This document shows, one piece after another, positions 45,502-55,249 of a DNA stretch of 64,000 nt. The stretch's first letter is position 1. The number at the start of each line of letters is the position of its first letter. Both the position numbers and the translations under genes were made by a program. The notes below the pieces were generated by a model. The model worked only from the letters and a program-made list of their open reading frames with translations. It was not told the DNA's origin and searched no databases. Source of the DNA: Clostridium mediterraneense (lineage in GTDB: Bacteria; Bacillota; Clostridia; Clostridiales; Clostridiaceae); contig NZ_LT594785.1 of assembly GCF_900091705.1 (NCBI RefSeq), positions 627,257-691,256 on the forward strand. The letters are read 5' to 3'.

Positions 45502-45909
45502 ATGATTAATAAGTTAAATAAGAAAAGAAAGAAAAAGGGATTTACACTAATAGAACTTGTAATAGTATTAGCAGTATTAGCAATAATAGCATTAATAGCT
45601 ATACCAAATTTTACAAAGGTTAGAAATGATTCTTTAGAAAAAGCTGATGCAAGAACAATGGAACAAATTGAAAAGATAACATTAATGGCAATAGCTAATG
45701 AGGATATAACAGTACCAACTACTACTGGAGGAGAGGTTAAATTAGAAATACAAGGCGCATCAGTAACTGTAACTGGAGGTAGCGGAGTAAAGTCAGATAA
45801 TTTTAATGAGATGATAAAAGAAGTTGAAGATCCACAAGTGAATGGAAAAGAAAAATATGAAGTAACAGTTGATGCAAATGGAGATGTTACAGTTACAACA
45901 ACACCATAA
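45502..45909 (+). CDS. pilA: type IV pilin (second copy)
   Basis: 135-residue prepilin with leader ending KRKKKG and mature start FTLIELVIVLAVLAIIALIA, the same as its upstream neighbour; VRNDSLxKAD and EQIEKITLMAIAN are also shared. The C-terminal part is Val/Thr-rich (VKLEIQGASVTVTGG, VTVDANGDVTVTTTP) and differs. ATTGGAGGATAGT gives the start at ATG 45502. A terminator follows, separating the pilD-B-C-A-A block from pilM onward. Confidence 0.93.
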   Translation: MINKLNKKRKKKGFTLIELVIVLAVLAIIALIAIPNFTKVRNDSLEKADARTMEQIEKITLMAIANEDITVPTTTGGEVKLEIQGASVTVTGGSGVKSDNFNEMIKEVEDPQVNGKEKYEVTVDANGDVTVTTTP

Positions 45910-45919
45910 TTAATAAAAG

Positions 45920-45953
45920 ACACCTTAAAATAAGGATTTTAAGGTGTTTTTTT
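45920..45953 (+). terminator. intrinsic terminator after the pilins
   Basis: ACACCTTAAAA pairs exactly with TTTTAAGGTGT over a 6-base loop, followed by seven T. Confidence 0.92.
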
Positions 45954-46019
45954 AAAAGAAGTTTGATTTCTTAATTTACAAGGTTATTAAAAGTTTAAGG
46001 GGAATTTAGAGGTGATGAA

Positions 46020-47192
46020 ATGTCAACTAAATTAGATCCTACTGCATCAGTAGGTATTAATAGTAAAGAAATAGATACAAGTAAGGAAATTCCTAAGAAA
46101 AAGAAGATAAAAAAGCTTCCTAAGATTAAGGATGTTAAGCTTGTTTCTATAGAAATAGGTAGTAAATATATTAAGCTTATTGAAGCAAAGAAGAAGAAAG
46201 ATGTTATACATGTAAATTCTGCTGTTAAGATTGAAGCACCTAAGGAAACGAGTAGTAGTGGAGAACTTCATAATCTTCCTAATATAGCTGCTGTTCTTAA
46301 GAATACATTATCTAAGAGACATATTTCTACGAAGAATATATCTTTTACTGGAATTTCTAATAATGTTATTAGTAGAGAGATTACTATTTTAGATAGTGAT
46401 GAGATAAGTCCAAAGGAAAGACAGATGTTAGTTGAGAATGAGATTAAGCAATATCTTCTTATTAATCTTGAGGATTATAAGATTCAGTTTACTGATGCAG
46501 GTAGATTTGAAGAAGATGGAGTTAAGAAGATGAAGGTTCTTGTTATTGCTTATCCAAACAAACTTATAGAAAATTATCTTACTATAATTGAAGGATTAGG
46601 TAGTAAATATAAGCCTTGTTCTTTAGATGTTACTAATAATTCGCTTCAAAAAGTTTTTAAACATATTAATACTATCAATGGTAAAGAGATTGATAAAGAA
46701 AAAGTGTACTTATTTATAGATATGGGAGCAGAATCATTTAATACATCAATAATTAATAATAAAAAGCTTGAGTTTATGAGACTTCTTTCTGGTGGAGGAA
46801 GTGAAATAGATAAAAAAATAGCTTTTAAAATCGGTATGACAATAGAAGATGCTGAAAGTGAAAAGATTGAAAAGTGTAACCTTATGGCAGATGAACTTGT
46901 TGGAGTTGAAAAAGATATAAACAAGGCTATTAGAGATGTTGTTAATGGTTGGATTGATGAAATAGAGAGAATTATTCAGTTCTATAATAATAAAGAGCAA
47001 AAAAGAATTGAAAAAATCTATCTTTATGGTGGTGGATCAAGACTTAGAGGTGTTTCAGAATTTATTCAAGAAAGACTTAATATAGAGACAGAGAAAATAA
47101 AAAGTTTTGATGGAGTGCAGTTAGATAAAAGGGTAAATATTCATAGTATTGACCAGTTTATAAGTACTCTTGGAACAATAATAAGATTTTAG
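46020..47192 (+). CDS. pilM: type IV pilus alignment protein PilM
   Basis: Actin-like cytosolic ATPase-fold protein that recruits PilN to the motor platform; 390 residues. After a 35-residue Lys-rich start, the actin-fold segments VSIEIGSKYIKLIEAKK, the ENEIKQYLLINLEDYKIQF helix region, LFIDMGAESFNTSIIN and IYLYGGGSRLRGVSEF are visible. The long basic N-terminal extension is an addition to the usual core. AGAGGTG ribosome binding site. Start of the second pilus block, after a terminator; pilN follows by 14 bases. Confidence 0.9.
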   Translation: MSTKLDPTASVGINSKEIDTSKEIPKKKKIKKLPKIKDVKLVSIEIGSKYIKLIEAKKKKDVIHVNSAVKIEAPKETSSSGELHNLPNIAAVLKNTLSKRHISTKNISFTGISNNVISREITILDSDEISPKERQMLVENEIKQYLLINLEDYKIQFTDAGRFEEDGVKKMKVLVIAYPNKLIENYLTIIEGLGSKYKPCSLDVTNNSLQKVFKHINTINGKEIDKEKVYLFIDMGAESFNTSIINNKKLEFMRLLSGGGSEIDKKIAFKIGMTIEDAESEKIEKCNLMADELVGVEKDINKAIRDVVNGWIDEIERIIQFYNNKEQKRIEKIYLYGGGSRLRGVSEFIQERLNIETEKIKSFDGVQLDKRVNIHSIDQFISTLGTIIRF

Positions 47193-47206
47193 AGAGGGGA
47201 AGAAGA

Positions 47207-47770
47207 ATGAGAGATATTAATTTTTTTACTCCCTATATAAAACAAGAGGAAATAAGTAATTCAAGAACAGTAATTACAGGAGTCATAGCTATACTTACAA
47301 TAGGAGTTGCAGCAACATTAGGATATAATTCATTTCAAATTATGAATTTAAAGAGTGAAATAGAAAGTGTTAATGCTAGTTTAAATGATGCTAAGTTTGT
47401 AGAGCAGTATCAATATAGTCAAGAAGTATCATTGAAGAAAGGCTTATTATCTGGGTATAATACAGCTTTAATTTCTGTTAGTGATGGAATTGTTGGTAGA
47501 TCAATGATTCAAATGGATATTATAAATAAATTAAATTCTGCAGTTCCAAATGGAGTTAATTTAAAGAGTCTTTCAATTCAAGGTGGAACAATAACTATGA
47601 ATGTAACATCAAGTTCTGATAAACAAGCAGCTGATTTTAAATATAATTTAGACAAGCTTCCTATTATTAAGGAATCATTTATACCATCTATAAGTTCAGA
47701 TTTTGGAAGCCCAGAAGAATTTAGTTTTTCAATTACTTGTGTTTTAGAGGAGAGTTATTATGAAAATTAG
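47207..47770 (+). CDS. pilN: type IV pilus alignment protein PilN
   Basis: Bitopic inner-membrane protein of 187 residues. It begins MRDINFFTPYIKQEE, matching the conserved INLLPY-type PilM-binding start in a divergent form, followed by one membrane helix (about 22-45), a coiled-coil stretch and a ferredoxin-like domain. It overlaps pilO by 11 bases. Together PilM, N and O link the motor to the pilus base. Confidence 0.88.
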   Translation: MRDINFFTPYIKQEEISNSRTVITGVIAILTIGVAATLGYNSFQIMNLKSEIESVNASLNDAKFVEQYQYSQEVSLKKGLLSGYNTALISVSDGIVGRSMIQMDIINKLNSAVPNGVNLKSLSIQGGTITMNVTSSSDKQAADFKYNLDKLPIIKESFIPSISSDFGSPEEFSFSITCVLEESYYEN

Positions 47771-49046
47771 TGAAAGAGAGAAGATTATATTATCAATTGT
47801 ATTAGCTATAGGTGTAGGTTATTCATATTACCAGTTTGCATATACTCCTCAAGCAAAGCTAATAGAAGATAAGAAATTAGAATTAGAAACTTTAGAAACT
47901 GATTATAATGATAAAAAGACAAAGATAGCACTTACACCACAAAATGAAAAGGATATAAAAAAATTAAATCTAAGCATAGAAGAGGTTTCAAAGAATATAT
48001 ATCCAGATTTATGGCAACCAAAGCTTATAAAAGAATTAAGTGAGCTTAGAACAAAAGCAAATATAAATATAAATTTTAGTTATACACAGCCAACATATGC
48101 ACCTATCTCAGAATATTTCACATCAAAAGAAGAGGAAAAAGAAATTACAAATAGCTTAGATTCTTTAATAGATGAATATAATAAAAAAATGCCTAAGGAT
48201 CAAGCTATAGAGTATAAAAAAGAAGAAGAAACAGCTGCAAAGAAAAAAGATGAAAAAGCAAAAGAAGAAACATCTATTAATGTTCAGCAAATGAAAGTTA
48301 CAGCAAGTTTTACTGGAAGATATGAAAATGTCTTAAAGTTTATAAAACTTGTTGAAGATTATAAATATCTTGTTGCTATACCAGATATAAGTATTGCTCC
48401 AAGTGGTAATGGAGAAGTTTCAGGAAGTCTTAGCATGGAATTTTATTCAGCTCCAAGAATAGATGGTGATTTTGATAAATATTATGATTGGAAAGCTGAA
48501 GGAACTAAGGGAAAGAAAAATCCATTTGATGATTTTTACACTAGTTCTATTTCTAGTATTACAACTAAGAAAGCAGATAATTCTGATGAAGATGAAGATA
48601 TAGATACTGCAAGTTATGAAGAAGAGGAAGAAGAAGATTACTCAATTTCAATGACAGTAAGACCTTCTAATTCAGATATGGCAGCTGTGACTCTTGGTAA
48701 GAGTAATGGAATTTCTAAAAAAGGATTCTTATATCAAGACGAAAATAAAGTAGTAGAAGCAACAGTTGAATTTACTAAGGTAAGTGGTACTTATTATGTT
48801 AAATATAAATTAGGAGATGAGGTCTATCCAACAACAGGTAATGGAATTGAATGTAATTCTAAGGGGAATTTAAAAATGCTTGTTAATTCAGCTAAAAGAA
48901 AAACTACAGATGATATGGTTGCAGTAAAATTAAATGTTAAAAATAATACTGATAAAAAAGTAGAAGTTGAAATTAAAGATGATGATAAGCAAAATCCAAG
49001 AATTAAGATGAGAACTGAGGGAAATGTTTATTATATAAGTAAATAA
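47760..49046 (+). CDS. pilO: type IV pilus PilO-like protein with acidic insert
   Basis: 428 residues, twice the usual PilO length (about 200). One membrane helix near 8-25, a coiled coil to about 100 and a ferredoxin-like domain with VTASFTGRYENVLKFIKLVEDYKYLVAIPDISIA are the PilO core. After an acidic linker (DEDEDIDTASYEEEEEEDY) comes a second strand-rich domain of about 140 residues that I do not recognise. Overlap with pilN indicates coupled translation. PilO identity rests mainly on position and the core pattern. Confidence 0.82.
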   Translation: MKISEREKIILSIVLAIGVGYSYYQFAYTPQAKLIEDKKLELETLETDYNDKKTKIALTPQNEKDIKKLNLSIEEVSKNIYPDLWQPKLIKELSELRTKANININFSYTQPTYAPISEYFTSKEEEKEITNSLDSLIDEYNKKMPKDQAIEYKKEEETAAKKKDEKAKEETSINVQQMKVTASFTGRYENVLKFIKLVEDYKYLVAIPDISIAPSGNGEVSGSLSMEFYSAPRIDGDFDKYYDWKAEGTKGKKNPFDDFYTSSISSITTKKADNSDEDEDIDTASYEEEEEEDYSISMTVRPSNSDMAAVTLGKSNGISKKGFLYQDENKVVEATVEFTKVSGTYYVKYKLGDEVYPTTGNGIECNSKGNLKMLVNSAKRKTTDDMVAVKLNVKNNTDKKVEVEIKDDDKQNPRIKMRTEGNVYYISK

Positions 49047-49064
49047 TTTTAAGTAGGTATTAAT

Positions 49065-50027
49065 ATGAAAAGAAAAAAGGGTTATACACTTTTAGAATTA
49101 GTTATGGCATTAGGAATCATAGGAATAGTTATGATTCCTTTAGCGTCTTCATTATTAACATCAGTTACATCTAATAAGATGGCTGAAACAAAACAAGAAT
49201 CTAAACAAATTTCCCAGGAAATTATCGAAAAACTTCGAAATTTAGGAGATGTTAAAGAGATGACTATGAGAGTTGGGGTAAAGTCAGATCAAATTAAAAT
49301 AAAAGAGGAAAGTCCTTTAGATAAAACAAAGTTTAGTATCTCAGGTAATATTGGTGATATAGAGCTTAGTGGAAGTATTTCAAAGCAAATAGATGCTGGT
49401 GAAATAAATGAACAAAGTGATGAGTATGCAAAAAAACAGGTTGATATTTTATTTTATATTGATAACAATTCAATAAGATATTCTTATGATGCTTCAACTA
49501 AGAAAACTATAGATGAACATATATCAGATGCAGAAAATTTAAACTTAGCTACAGTTCAAGAATTAAATGGAGATAAATTACTTGAACTTATTTTTGATAA
49601 AGATAATGATTTGAAAGTAAAAAATGATAGAGCAGATGGGACTTATAAAGATATTAAAGAAGCTGCTGTTTATGTAAAAGAGGTAAGACCTGATGATAAA
49701 TTAATTAGCTTACATTTAGAAAAAAGTAATTCTTTAGATTATATATCTGGAAGTATCAATTCATCTAATACTCCAAAGATTTATTTTATTCAAAATAAGT
49801 TTAGTGATGTAGATATAGCTACAGGGAGTAATCCTGGGGGAAATGGAAAATTACAAGATTCATTTGAGAAAAATAAAACTATAAAAGGTGATATAGATAT
49901 AACACATAATATAAGATACTTTAGCAAGAGTCAAAGAAAGAACAAAGGATTATATACTATTAAATTAAATCTTAAAAAAGATAATGTTAGAGAAGAGACA
50001 GTTAGTGAGTTTGTAGTAAAAAATTAA
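49065..50027 (+). CDS. minor prepilin-like protein
   Basis: 320 residues with leader MKRKKG and mature start YTLLELVMALGIIGIVMIPLASSLL, including the Glu at mature position 5. The large hydrophilic head is unlike the major pilins. The early 'ALGIIGIVMIPLASS' helix and position resemble PilV/PilW-type minor pilins that prime assembly or sit at the tip. It lies 19 bases after pilO; the next gene's start is immediately after its stop. Confidence 0.82.
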   Translation: MKRKKGYTLLELVMALGIIGIVMIPLASSLLTSVTSNKMAETKQESKQISQEIIEKLRNLGDVKEMTMRVGVKSDQIKIKEESPLDKTKFSISGNIGDIELSGSISKQIDAGEINEQSDEYAKKQVDILFYIDNNSIRYSYDASTKKTIDEHISDAENLNLATVQELNGDKLLELIFDKDNDLKVKNDRADGTYKDIKEAAVYVKEVRPDDKLISLHLEKSNSLDYISGSINSSNTPKIYFIQNKFSDVDIATGSNPGGNGKLQDSFEKNKTIKGDIDITHNIRYFSKSQRKNKGLYTIKLNLKKDNVREETVSEFVVKN

Positions 50028-50040
50028 ATTGGGGGATGAA

Positions 50041-52449
50041 ATGATTAATAAAAGAAGAAAGAAAAAAGGTGCTTCTTTGTTAGTGGTTGTTGCTATGATG
50101 GCTATATTATCTGTGCTTATAGTCTCTCTTTTAGCAATGACTACCTCAGGATATAAGCTAAGAGTTGATTCTAATAATAGAGTTGAAGGATTCTATGGAG
50201 CAGATTCAGGTCTAGAAATAAGTGAAAAAGTATTACAAGATTATTTAAAAGCTAATATAGAAACTTCTAATAAAGCTGTTTCTAGTAGTTTAGATGTAGA
50301 TGAGAAAAATAAGGAATTTAAGAAGAGTTTTAATAAATTTATTATCGAAGGTGGAAAATCAACAAAACTACCTTTATATGATAATCCTACTTTAATTAGT
50401 GGAGAGTATGAATACAAACCATTAATAGAGGAAATTGGTATTAATGAATATTATAAAAAATTTAATAGAAAAGATGTTTCAATAGAAAATGTTAAACTTT
50501 ACTATACAACAGATATTGATAAAAGTAATTATCAAGAGCTTGTATATCCTGTAACACTATCAGAAGATACTATGGCTCTTATTAAAGGTTTTAGATTAGA
50601 GTTAGAATCAGAGTATAAGAAAAACTCAAAAACTAGAAGAGTTGCAGTTAAATTTAATATTGATATACCTGATCATGGAAAAGCTATTTCTAAAGCTGAT
50701 TCAAGTTCACCTGATATATTTGATTATATATTTGCAGTAGATGGAAACTATGAACTAAGAGCGGGTGGAACTGTAAGTGTGTTAGGTGATATATGGGTAA
50801 AAGGAAGAGAAACTAAATCAGATAATCATATAGAAGATAAATATAAAAATGGAATGGTTCTTAAGTCTGGGAGTGATATTTATAAAAACCCTAATATAAC
50901 TTGGGATGGGAATATAGCAACAGCATCAAATTTAGAAGTATCAGATGTAAATCTTAATATAGGAACTAATGGAACAGGAGCACATAAAATATTTGCAAAA
51001 AACTTAGTTGTTAATACTGAGAATAATTCCAATTTATTTGGTAATTCATTAGATGTTTATTTATATAATGATTTTGTTTATAACTCTAAGAGTAGTAAGT
51101 TAAATATGAAAAATTTATATGCTATTAATGATATCAATAATTATCAAAATAATGTAACTACAGGAGATAAGCTTGATGAATCGGAAAGATCAAGTTCTAT
51201 GATAATTAATTCTAATGATTTTGGTCAAGGTTCTAATATTAATATAGGAAATGATATGTATATTTTAGGAAGTTCTTATTTAGATTTAACTAAACCTTAT
51301 CAAACAGGGCAATCAGTAGTTATAAATGGGATATCTAGTCCTTATACTGTAAGATATGATGACTATATATATAGTTATGATGAAAAGGGAAAGGTTCATA
51401 TAATAGATACAGATCAAGCTGGAAATGAATTAGATATATTTAAAAAAGCAGATTTAGTACTTAAAAAGCCATTAACAGATAGAGAAAATACTTTTTCTAA
51501 TGGTATTCAAGCTCTTAATATATATAATACAGCTGCTGTTTTAGCTAAAGGTAATGTTATTGGACCTAATAAAAATATTAATATGGATATTGTAAAAGAA
51601 AAGCAAAAAGAATATGTTACAGAAGTTTTTAATATGGGAAATGATAAAAATGTAAGTAGTGATGATTTTGAAAAGAAAGAAGTTAAAGCTAGTGTTGAAG
51701 ATTCATTTGATTGGTTTGGAATGGCTAAGATAATAAAGGAGTATGGAAAATGCAAGGATTGTCCCAATTATGATGCTACAGGAAATTGTAAACAACAAGA
51801 TACACATTGTAAAACATGTGATACTTGTAAGCTTACTTTTAATAATACTATAAAAATTAAAAAAGATGGATTTTTACATTTACAAAGTAAAGTAACTATA
51901 AAGGATATTATCGCTGAAAGTGAAAAAAATCCAGATGAAAATAGTGAGCTTGGAAAAGAACCAGGACTTTCAGGGCCAACTGATTTAAGAGATCAAAAAA
52001 TAAATTTAATTCTTAATGCAACTGATAAAAAGCTAAAAATTGAACAAGTTAATAATGGGCATTCAAAGGCGGGGGATATTGAAGATGATGGTTCAACAAT
52101 AACTTATTATTTTGAGAATTCTCCATTTGGTTTGCTTATAAATCCAGTTTTAATTATATCTAAAGGAGATGTAGAATTTAAAACAGAAACACATAATAAT
52201 TATTCTATGATTTTAACTGCTGGTGATACAGTAGTTTCTACTCCTGCAGTAGGTACACATATTGGTAATTATTCAGTACCATCATCAAAAGGATTAATAA
52301 ATGAATTATTTAAGTACTCATTAGGTAGTAATGGGATTTTATCAGGAATTGGTGGAAGTATATTTGGTTCAACTGAGAATATAGAGGTAAAAGAAGCTAT
52401 AGAAATTTCTGATCTTATTAAGAGAGAGAAATGGCAGTTAATTAAATAG
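50041..52449 (+). CDS. giant PilX-like minor pilin with a six-Cys cluster
   Basis: 802 residues, far longer than a normal pilin. Leader ends KRRKKKG and the mature helix is ASLLVVVAMMAILSVLIVSLL, lacking Glu5, as in PilX/GspK-type minor pilins; YGADSGLEI soon after is typical of that group. The long head has repeated Asn/Gly/Ser strand stretches and, from residue 571, six Cys in CxxC-x8-C-x6-C-x2-C-x2-C spacing, which could bind a metal or form disulfides. ATTGGGGGATGAA sets the start at ATG 50041. Possible pilus-tip subunit; this is inference. Confidence 0.8.
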   Translation: MINKRRKKKGASLLVVVAMMAILSVLIVSLLAMTTSGYKLRVDSNNRVEGFYGADSGLEISEKVLQDYLKANIETSNKAVSSSLDVDEKNKEFKKSFNKFIIEGGKSTKLPLYDNPTLISGEYEYKPLIEEIGINEYYKKFNRKDVSIENVKLYYTTDIDKSNYQELVYPVTLSEDTMALIKGFRLELESEYKKNSKTRRVAVKFNIDIPDHGKAISKADSSSPDIFDYIFAVDGNYELRAGGTVSVLGDIWVKGRETKSDNHIEDKYKNGMVLKSGSDIYKNPNITWDGNIATASNLEVSDVNLNIGTNGTGAHKIFAKNLVVNTENNSNLFGNSLDVYLYNDFVYNSKSSKLNMKNLYAINDINNYQNNVTTGDKLDESERSSSMIINSNDFGQGSNINIGNDMYILGSSYLDLTKPYQTGQSVVINGISSPYTVRYDDYIYSYDEKGKVHIIDTDQAGNELDIFKKADLVLKKPLTDRENTFSNGIQALNIYNTAAVLAKGNVIGPNKNINMDIVKEKQKEYVTEVFNMGNDKNVSSDDFEKKEVKASVEDSFDWFGMAKIIKEYGKCKDCPNYDATGNCKQQDTHCKTCDTCKLTFNNTIKIKKDGFLHLQSKVTIKDIIAESEKNPDENSELGKEPGLSGPTDLRDQKINLILNATDKKLKIEQVNNGHSKAGDIEDDGSTITYYFENSPFGLLINPVLIISKGDVEFKTETHNNYSMILTAGDTVVSTPAVGTHIGNYSVPSSKGLINELFKYSLGSNGILSGIGGSIFGSTENIEVKEAIEISDLIKREKWQLIK

Positions 52450-52470
52450 TGTTAAACAAAGGGTGATTAT

Positions 52471-53076
52471 ATGGTGAATAAGAAATTAAAAAAGAAAAAG
52501 GGACTCACTCTTTTAGAGCTAGTTATTGTACTTGGGCTTATGGGGATAATAACATATTTAGTTTTTTCTTTTGTTAATTTAACTCAAAGAAAGTCTTTGG
52601 AACTTGATATAAGACAGAAGCTTCAACATCAGGGAACTATGATTACAGAGAGTATGATGGATAATCTTTTACAGGCTAAAAATATTTTTAAGGTAGAAAA
52701 GGATGCTACTACTAATAATTTAAAAGAGATTACTTTTAATCTTGTTGGACCAAGTGAGCTAAAAGGAAAGACTGCTTTTACTGATATAGTTAAGATAAAG
52801 TATAAGGTAGATGGAAATAAATTAGAACTATTAGCTATTAAAAAAGATGAGGATGTAGCTGATAGTTCTAAGTGGAAGAAGGTTCAGACTATTAGTGAAA
52901 ATATACAAAAAGTTGAATTAACAAATAAGAGCTTATTAACTGAATATAGCTATGATGAAGATAAGTTGAAAGATGAGAAGAATGTAGGTTTAAAAATTAC
53001 TTTAGAAAAAGATTATTATAATAAGAAAATAGAATATGGTCATGTAATGGAACTTAATTTAAGGAATGCAAGATAA
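52471..53076 (+). CDS. minor prepilin (PilW/PilJ-like)
   Basis: 201 residues; leader MVNKKLKKKKG and mature start LTLLELVIVLGLMGIITYLVFSFV with Glu5. The head has alternating strands and no Cys. Lies 21 bases after the giant pilin with an AAAGGGTGA ribosome binding site, in the same run of genes. Exact minor-pilin class cannot be settled from sequence. Confidence 0.83.
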   Translation: MVNKKLKKKKGLTLLELVIVLGLMGIITYLVFSFVNLTQRKSLELDIRQKLQHQGTMITESMMDNLLQAKNIFKVEKDATTNNLKEITFNLVGPSELKGKTAFTDIVKIKYKVDGNKLELLAIKKDEDVADSSKWKKVQTISENIQKVELTNKSLLTEYSYDEDKLKDEKNVGLKITLEKDYYNKKIEYGHVMELNLRNAR

Positions 53077-53106
53077 TTACCTCTTAAAAATACAGGGGGA
53101 GAGAGT

Positions 53107-55185
53107 ATGAGTTTTAAGAAAAAAATTATTATTGGATTTATTGCTTTGCTTGGGATAGGTATAGGAATTAGTGCTATTAGTAAGTTTGGTAATGTTATTG
53201 CTGGAGAAGCTACTCCAAATATGAAAGCTGTAGTTAGAACTAAAAATATTAATGTTATTAATGGAATGAAATTCAATGTTGATGTTGAAATTCAAGCTGG
53301 AGAAATAAAGTCTGAAGCTTATGATAAGCAAGATATATATTTAAGTTATGCAAATGAAGCAGCTTTTTCATTAATTTCTGCTAGTGAAGATGGTAAGAAG
53401 AGTGAAGTGGATATTAAAAATGGGAAGATTAAGCTTAAAGATTTTGATTATAAAAAGAGTGGAGATAAGATTACAGCAGAGCCAAAGCTTGTTAGATTAA
53501 CATATTTAGCAAATGGTAATGGAGTTTATAAGGGTGAATTATCTATTGAGAAAAATTTAAAGCTTAATTATACAGATGTAGCTGGAAACAAAGTTGAGAA
53601 TATTGATTTATCTTTTGATGATAATAGAAGAAGTCTTGATATAAAAATTGATAATTTAATTTATACTCCAAGTAATATCTCAGGTTTAGATAATGGTATT
53701 CCAGAGCAAATAAATTCAGGTGAGATGCTTAGTCTTCAATATAATGTACAAGCAGGTCAACTTAAATTAGCACCAGGTGTAGATTATGATGGAGAAATGG
53801 ATAAGCTGTTTAGTAAAAAGAAAAGAGTTATATATGTTATAGAAGAAAGTGTTTTAGATGATAAGTCTGCTAATAATGAAATTGCAAAAGATTCTATAAT
53901 AATGGGAATGCAGTCTTTATTAGATGAAACAGATAATATTGAGACAGCTTTAATTTCCTATGGAAAAGAAGCAAAAGTTATTGAATCAAATGGCTTAGAG
54001 TTTTATTCAGTAAATGAGCTTGTTAATAATATACAAGCTTTAGAAGTATCAGAGCAGAATGGTAATCTTGGTGATGCTATTAAAAAAGCTTCTAATTTAG
54101 CAAATAAAGATTCTTCTTATGAAGCTACAGTAATTTTAATATCTTCAGGAAATCCTATTTATTATACAGAAAATGATGGAGAGTTTGTTGTAGAGTTAGA
54201 TAAAGAGAAGGGCAAAATTAAATCAGGACTAGAAGGAGCTACTGAGTATGCAAATAATATAGCTGATCAGATAATAGTAGAAACAGATAATGATATTAAA
54301 TGGGTAGGAGTAAACTATGGATTAGTAGAGGGGCAAACTGATGCAACTGATATTGTTAGCAAACTTGGAGGAAATGCAATTAATATTAAAAATCCATATT
54401 CAGATGATTTTATAAATATAGCAAAGGAACTCAATGCTGATTTTAAAGTTGATGGTAGTTTAAATATAGATTTAAAATCTGATGATATAAAATTGTTTGG
54501 TGAAGCAAATGAAGATTATGATATGTCTTTCTATTATAATATTAAAAAAGATGAGAATGGAAATATTATAGAAGATGAAGAGGGAAATATTATTTTTGAA
54601 CCAATCAAAACAGAACAAGTAGTAAATATACCAATAACACTTAGTGGGAGCGGAGTTATAGACTTAGCCCATAATGATAATATAACTGTTAGCTATAAAG
54701 CAGATAGAATATCTATGAAAGATGAAGAGGTGATTTTCAACCAAGATAATATATTAGTAAGAAATGTAGAGAGAACATCACCTTTTGATATAAAACGTAG
54801 AGGTTTTTACACAGGTAGGAAGTCAGGCAATATAATACAAGAAATCGATAATAATGATTTAGTAGAACTATCTAAAGATAATACCTTTGCTTTAGCTTTT
54901 CATGTTACAGCTAATACTAATGTATTTGTGGATAAGTATATAGATGAAAAATTTATAGAAGATAAAGAAGTGAAGATTTATAATTACCAAGATGGTAAAA
55001 TGATAGCTTCTAATTCTAATGAGATTACACCAGGAAATGAATATATTGTAGTAGTTGATTATTATATAAAAGATATAGGAGATATTAATGCAACTACAGA
55101 TGTTGGGATAAAATTAACTGATGATAGTAAAAGCTTAGAAGATACTATAAAAATTAAGATAGTAGATAAACCAGAACATTTCTAG
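53107..55185 (+). CDS. membrane-anchored surface protein with degenerate VWA-like domain
   Basis: 692 residues. One hydrophobic segment (about 6-26) acts as signal or anchor; there is no prepilin site and no LPXTG. Residues about 238-460 look like a von Willebrand A fold: RVIYVIEESVLDD at the usual MIDAS strand has E246 in place of Asp and no second Ser; ATVILISSGNP stands where the VxxLTDG strand is expected. Flanking parts are strand-rich, Ig-like. Last gene of the pilus block, so a pilus-associated adhesin comparable in role to PilY1 or PilC adhesins is possible but unproven. Confidence 0.65.
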   Translation: MSFKKKIIIGFIALLGIGIGISAISKFGNVIAGEATPNMKAVVRTKNINVINGMKFNVDVEIQAGEIKSEAYDKQDIYLSYANEAAFSLISASEDGKKSEVDIKNGKIKLKDFDYKKSGDKITAEPKLVRLTYLANGNGVYKGELSIEKNLKLNYTDVAGNKVENIDLSFDDNRRSLDIKIDNLIYTPSNISGLDNGIPEQINSGEMLSLQYNVQAGQLKLAPGVDYDGEMDKLFSKKKRVIYVIEESVLDDKSANNEIAKDSIIMGMQSLLDETDNIETALISYGKEAKVIESNGLEFYSVNELVNNIQALEVSEQNGNLGDAIKKASNLANKDSSYEATVILISSGNPIYYTENDGEFVVELDKEKGKIKSGLEGATEYANNIADQIIVETDNDIKWVGVNYGLVEGQTDATDIVSKLGGNAINIKNPYSDDFINIAKELNADFKVDGSLNIDLKSDDIKLFGEANEDYDMSFYYNIKKDENGNIIEDEEGNIIFEPIKTEQVVNIPITLSGSGVIDLAHNDNITVSYKADRISMKDEEVIFNQDNILVRNVERTSPFDIKRRGFYTGRKSGNIIQEIDNNDLVELSKDNTFALAFHVTANTNVFVDKYIDEKFIEDKEVKIYNYQDGKMIASNSNEITPGNEYIVVVDYYIKDIGDINATTDVGIKLTDDSKSLEDTIKIKIVDKPEHF

Positions 55186-55249
55186 TAAAGATAATTAAGT
55201 AGATAAAATATTTTTGTTTTATTATTTTTTTAAAATGAAGGAAGAGAAG

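Noticed and set aside
46047-47000. Minus-strand frames within pilM
   Set aside because: Low-complexity Ile/Asn/Phe/Leu-rich translations typical of antisense AT-rich DNA, with no start signals.
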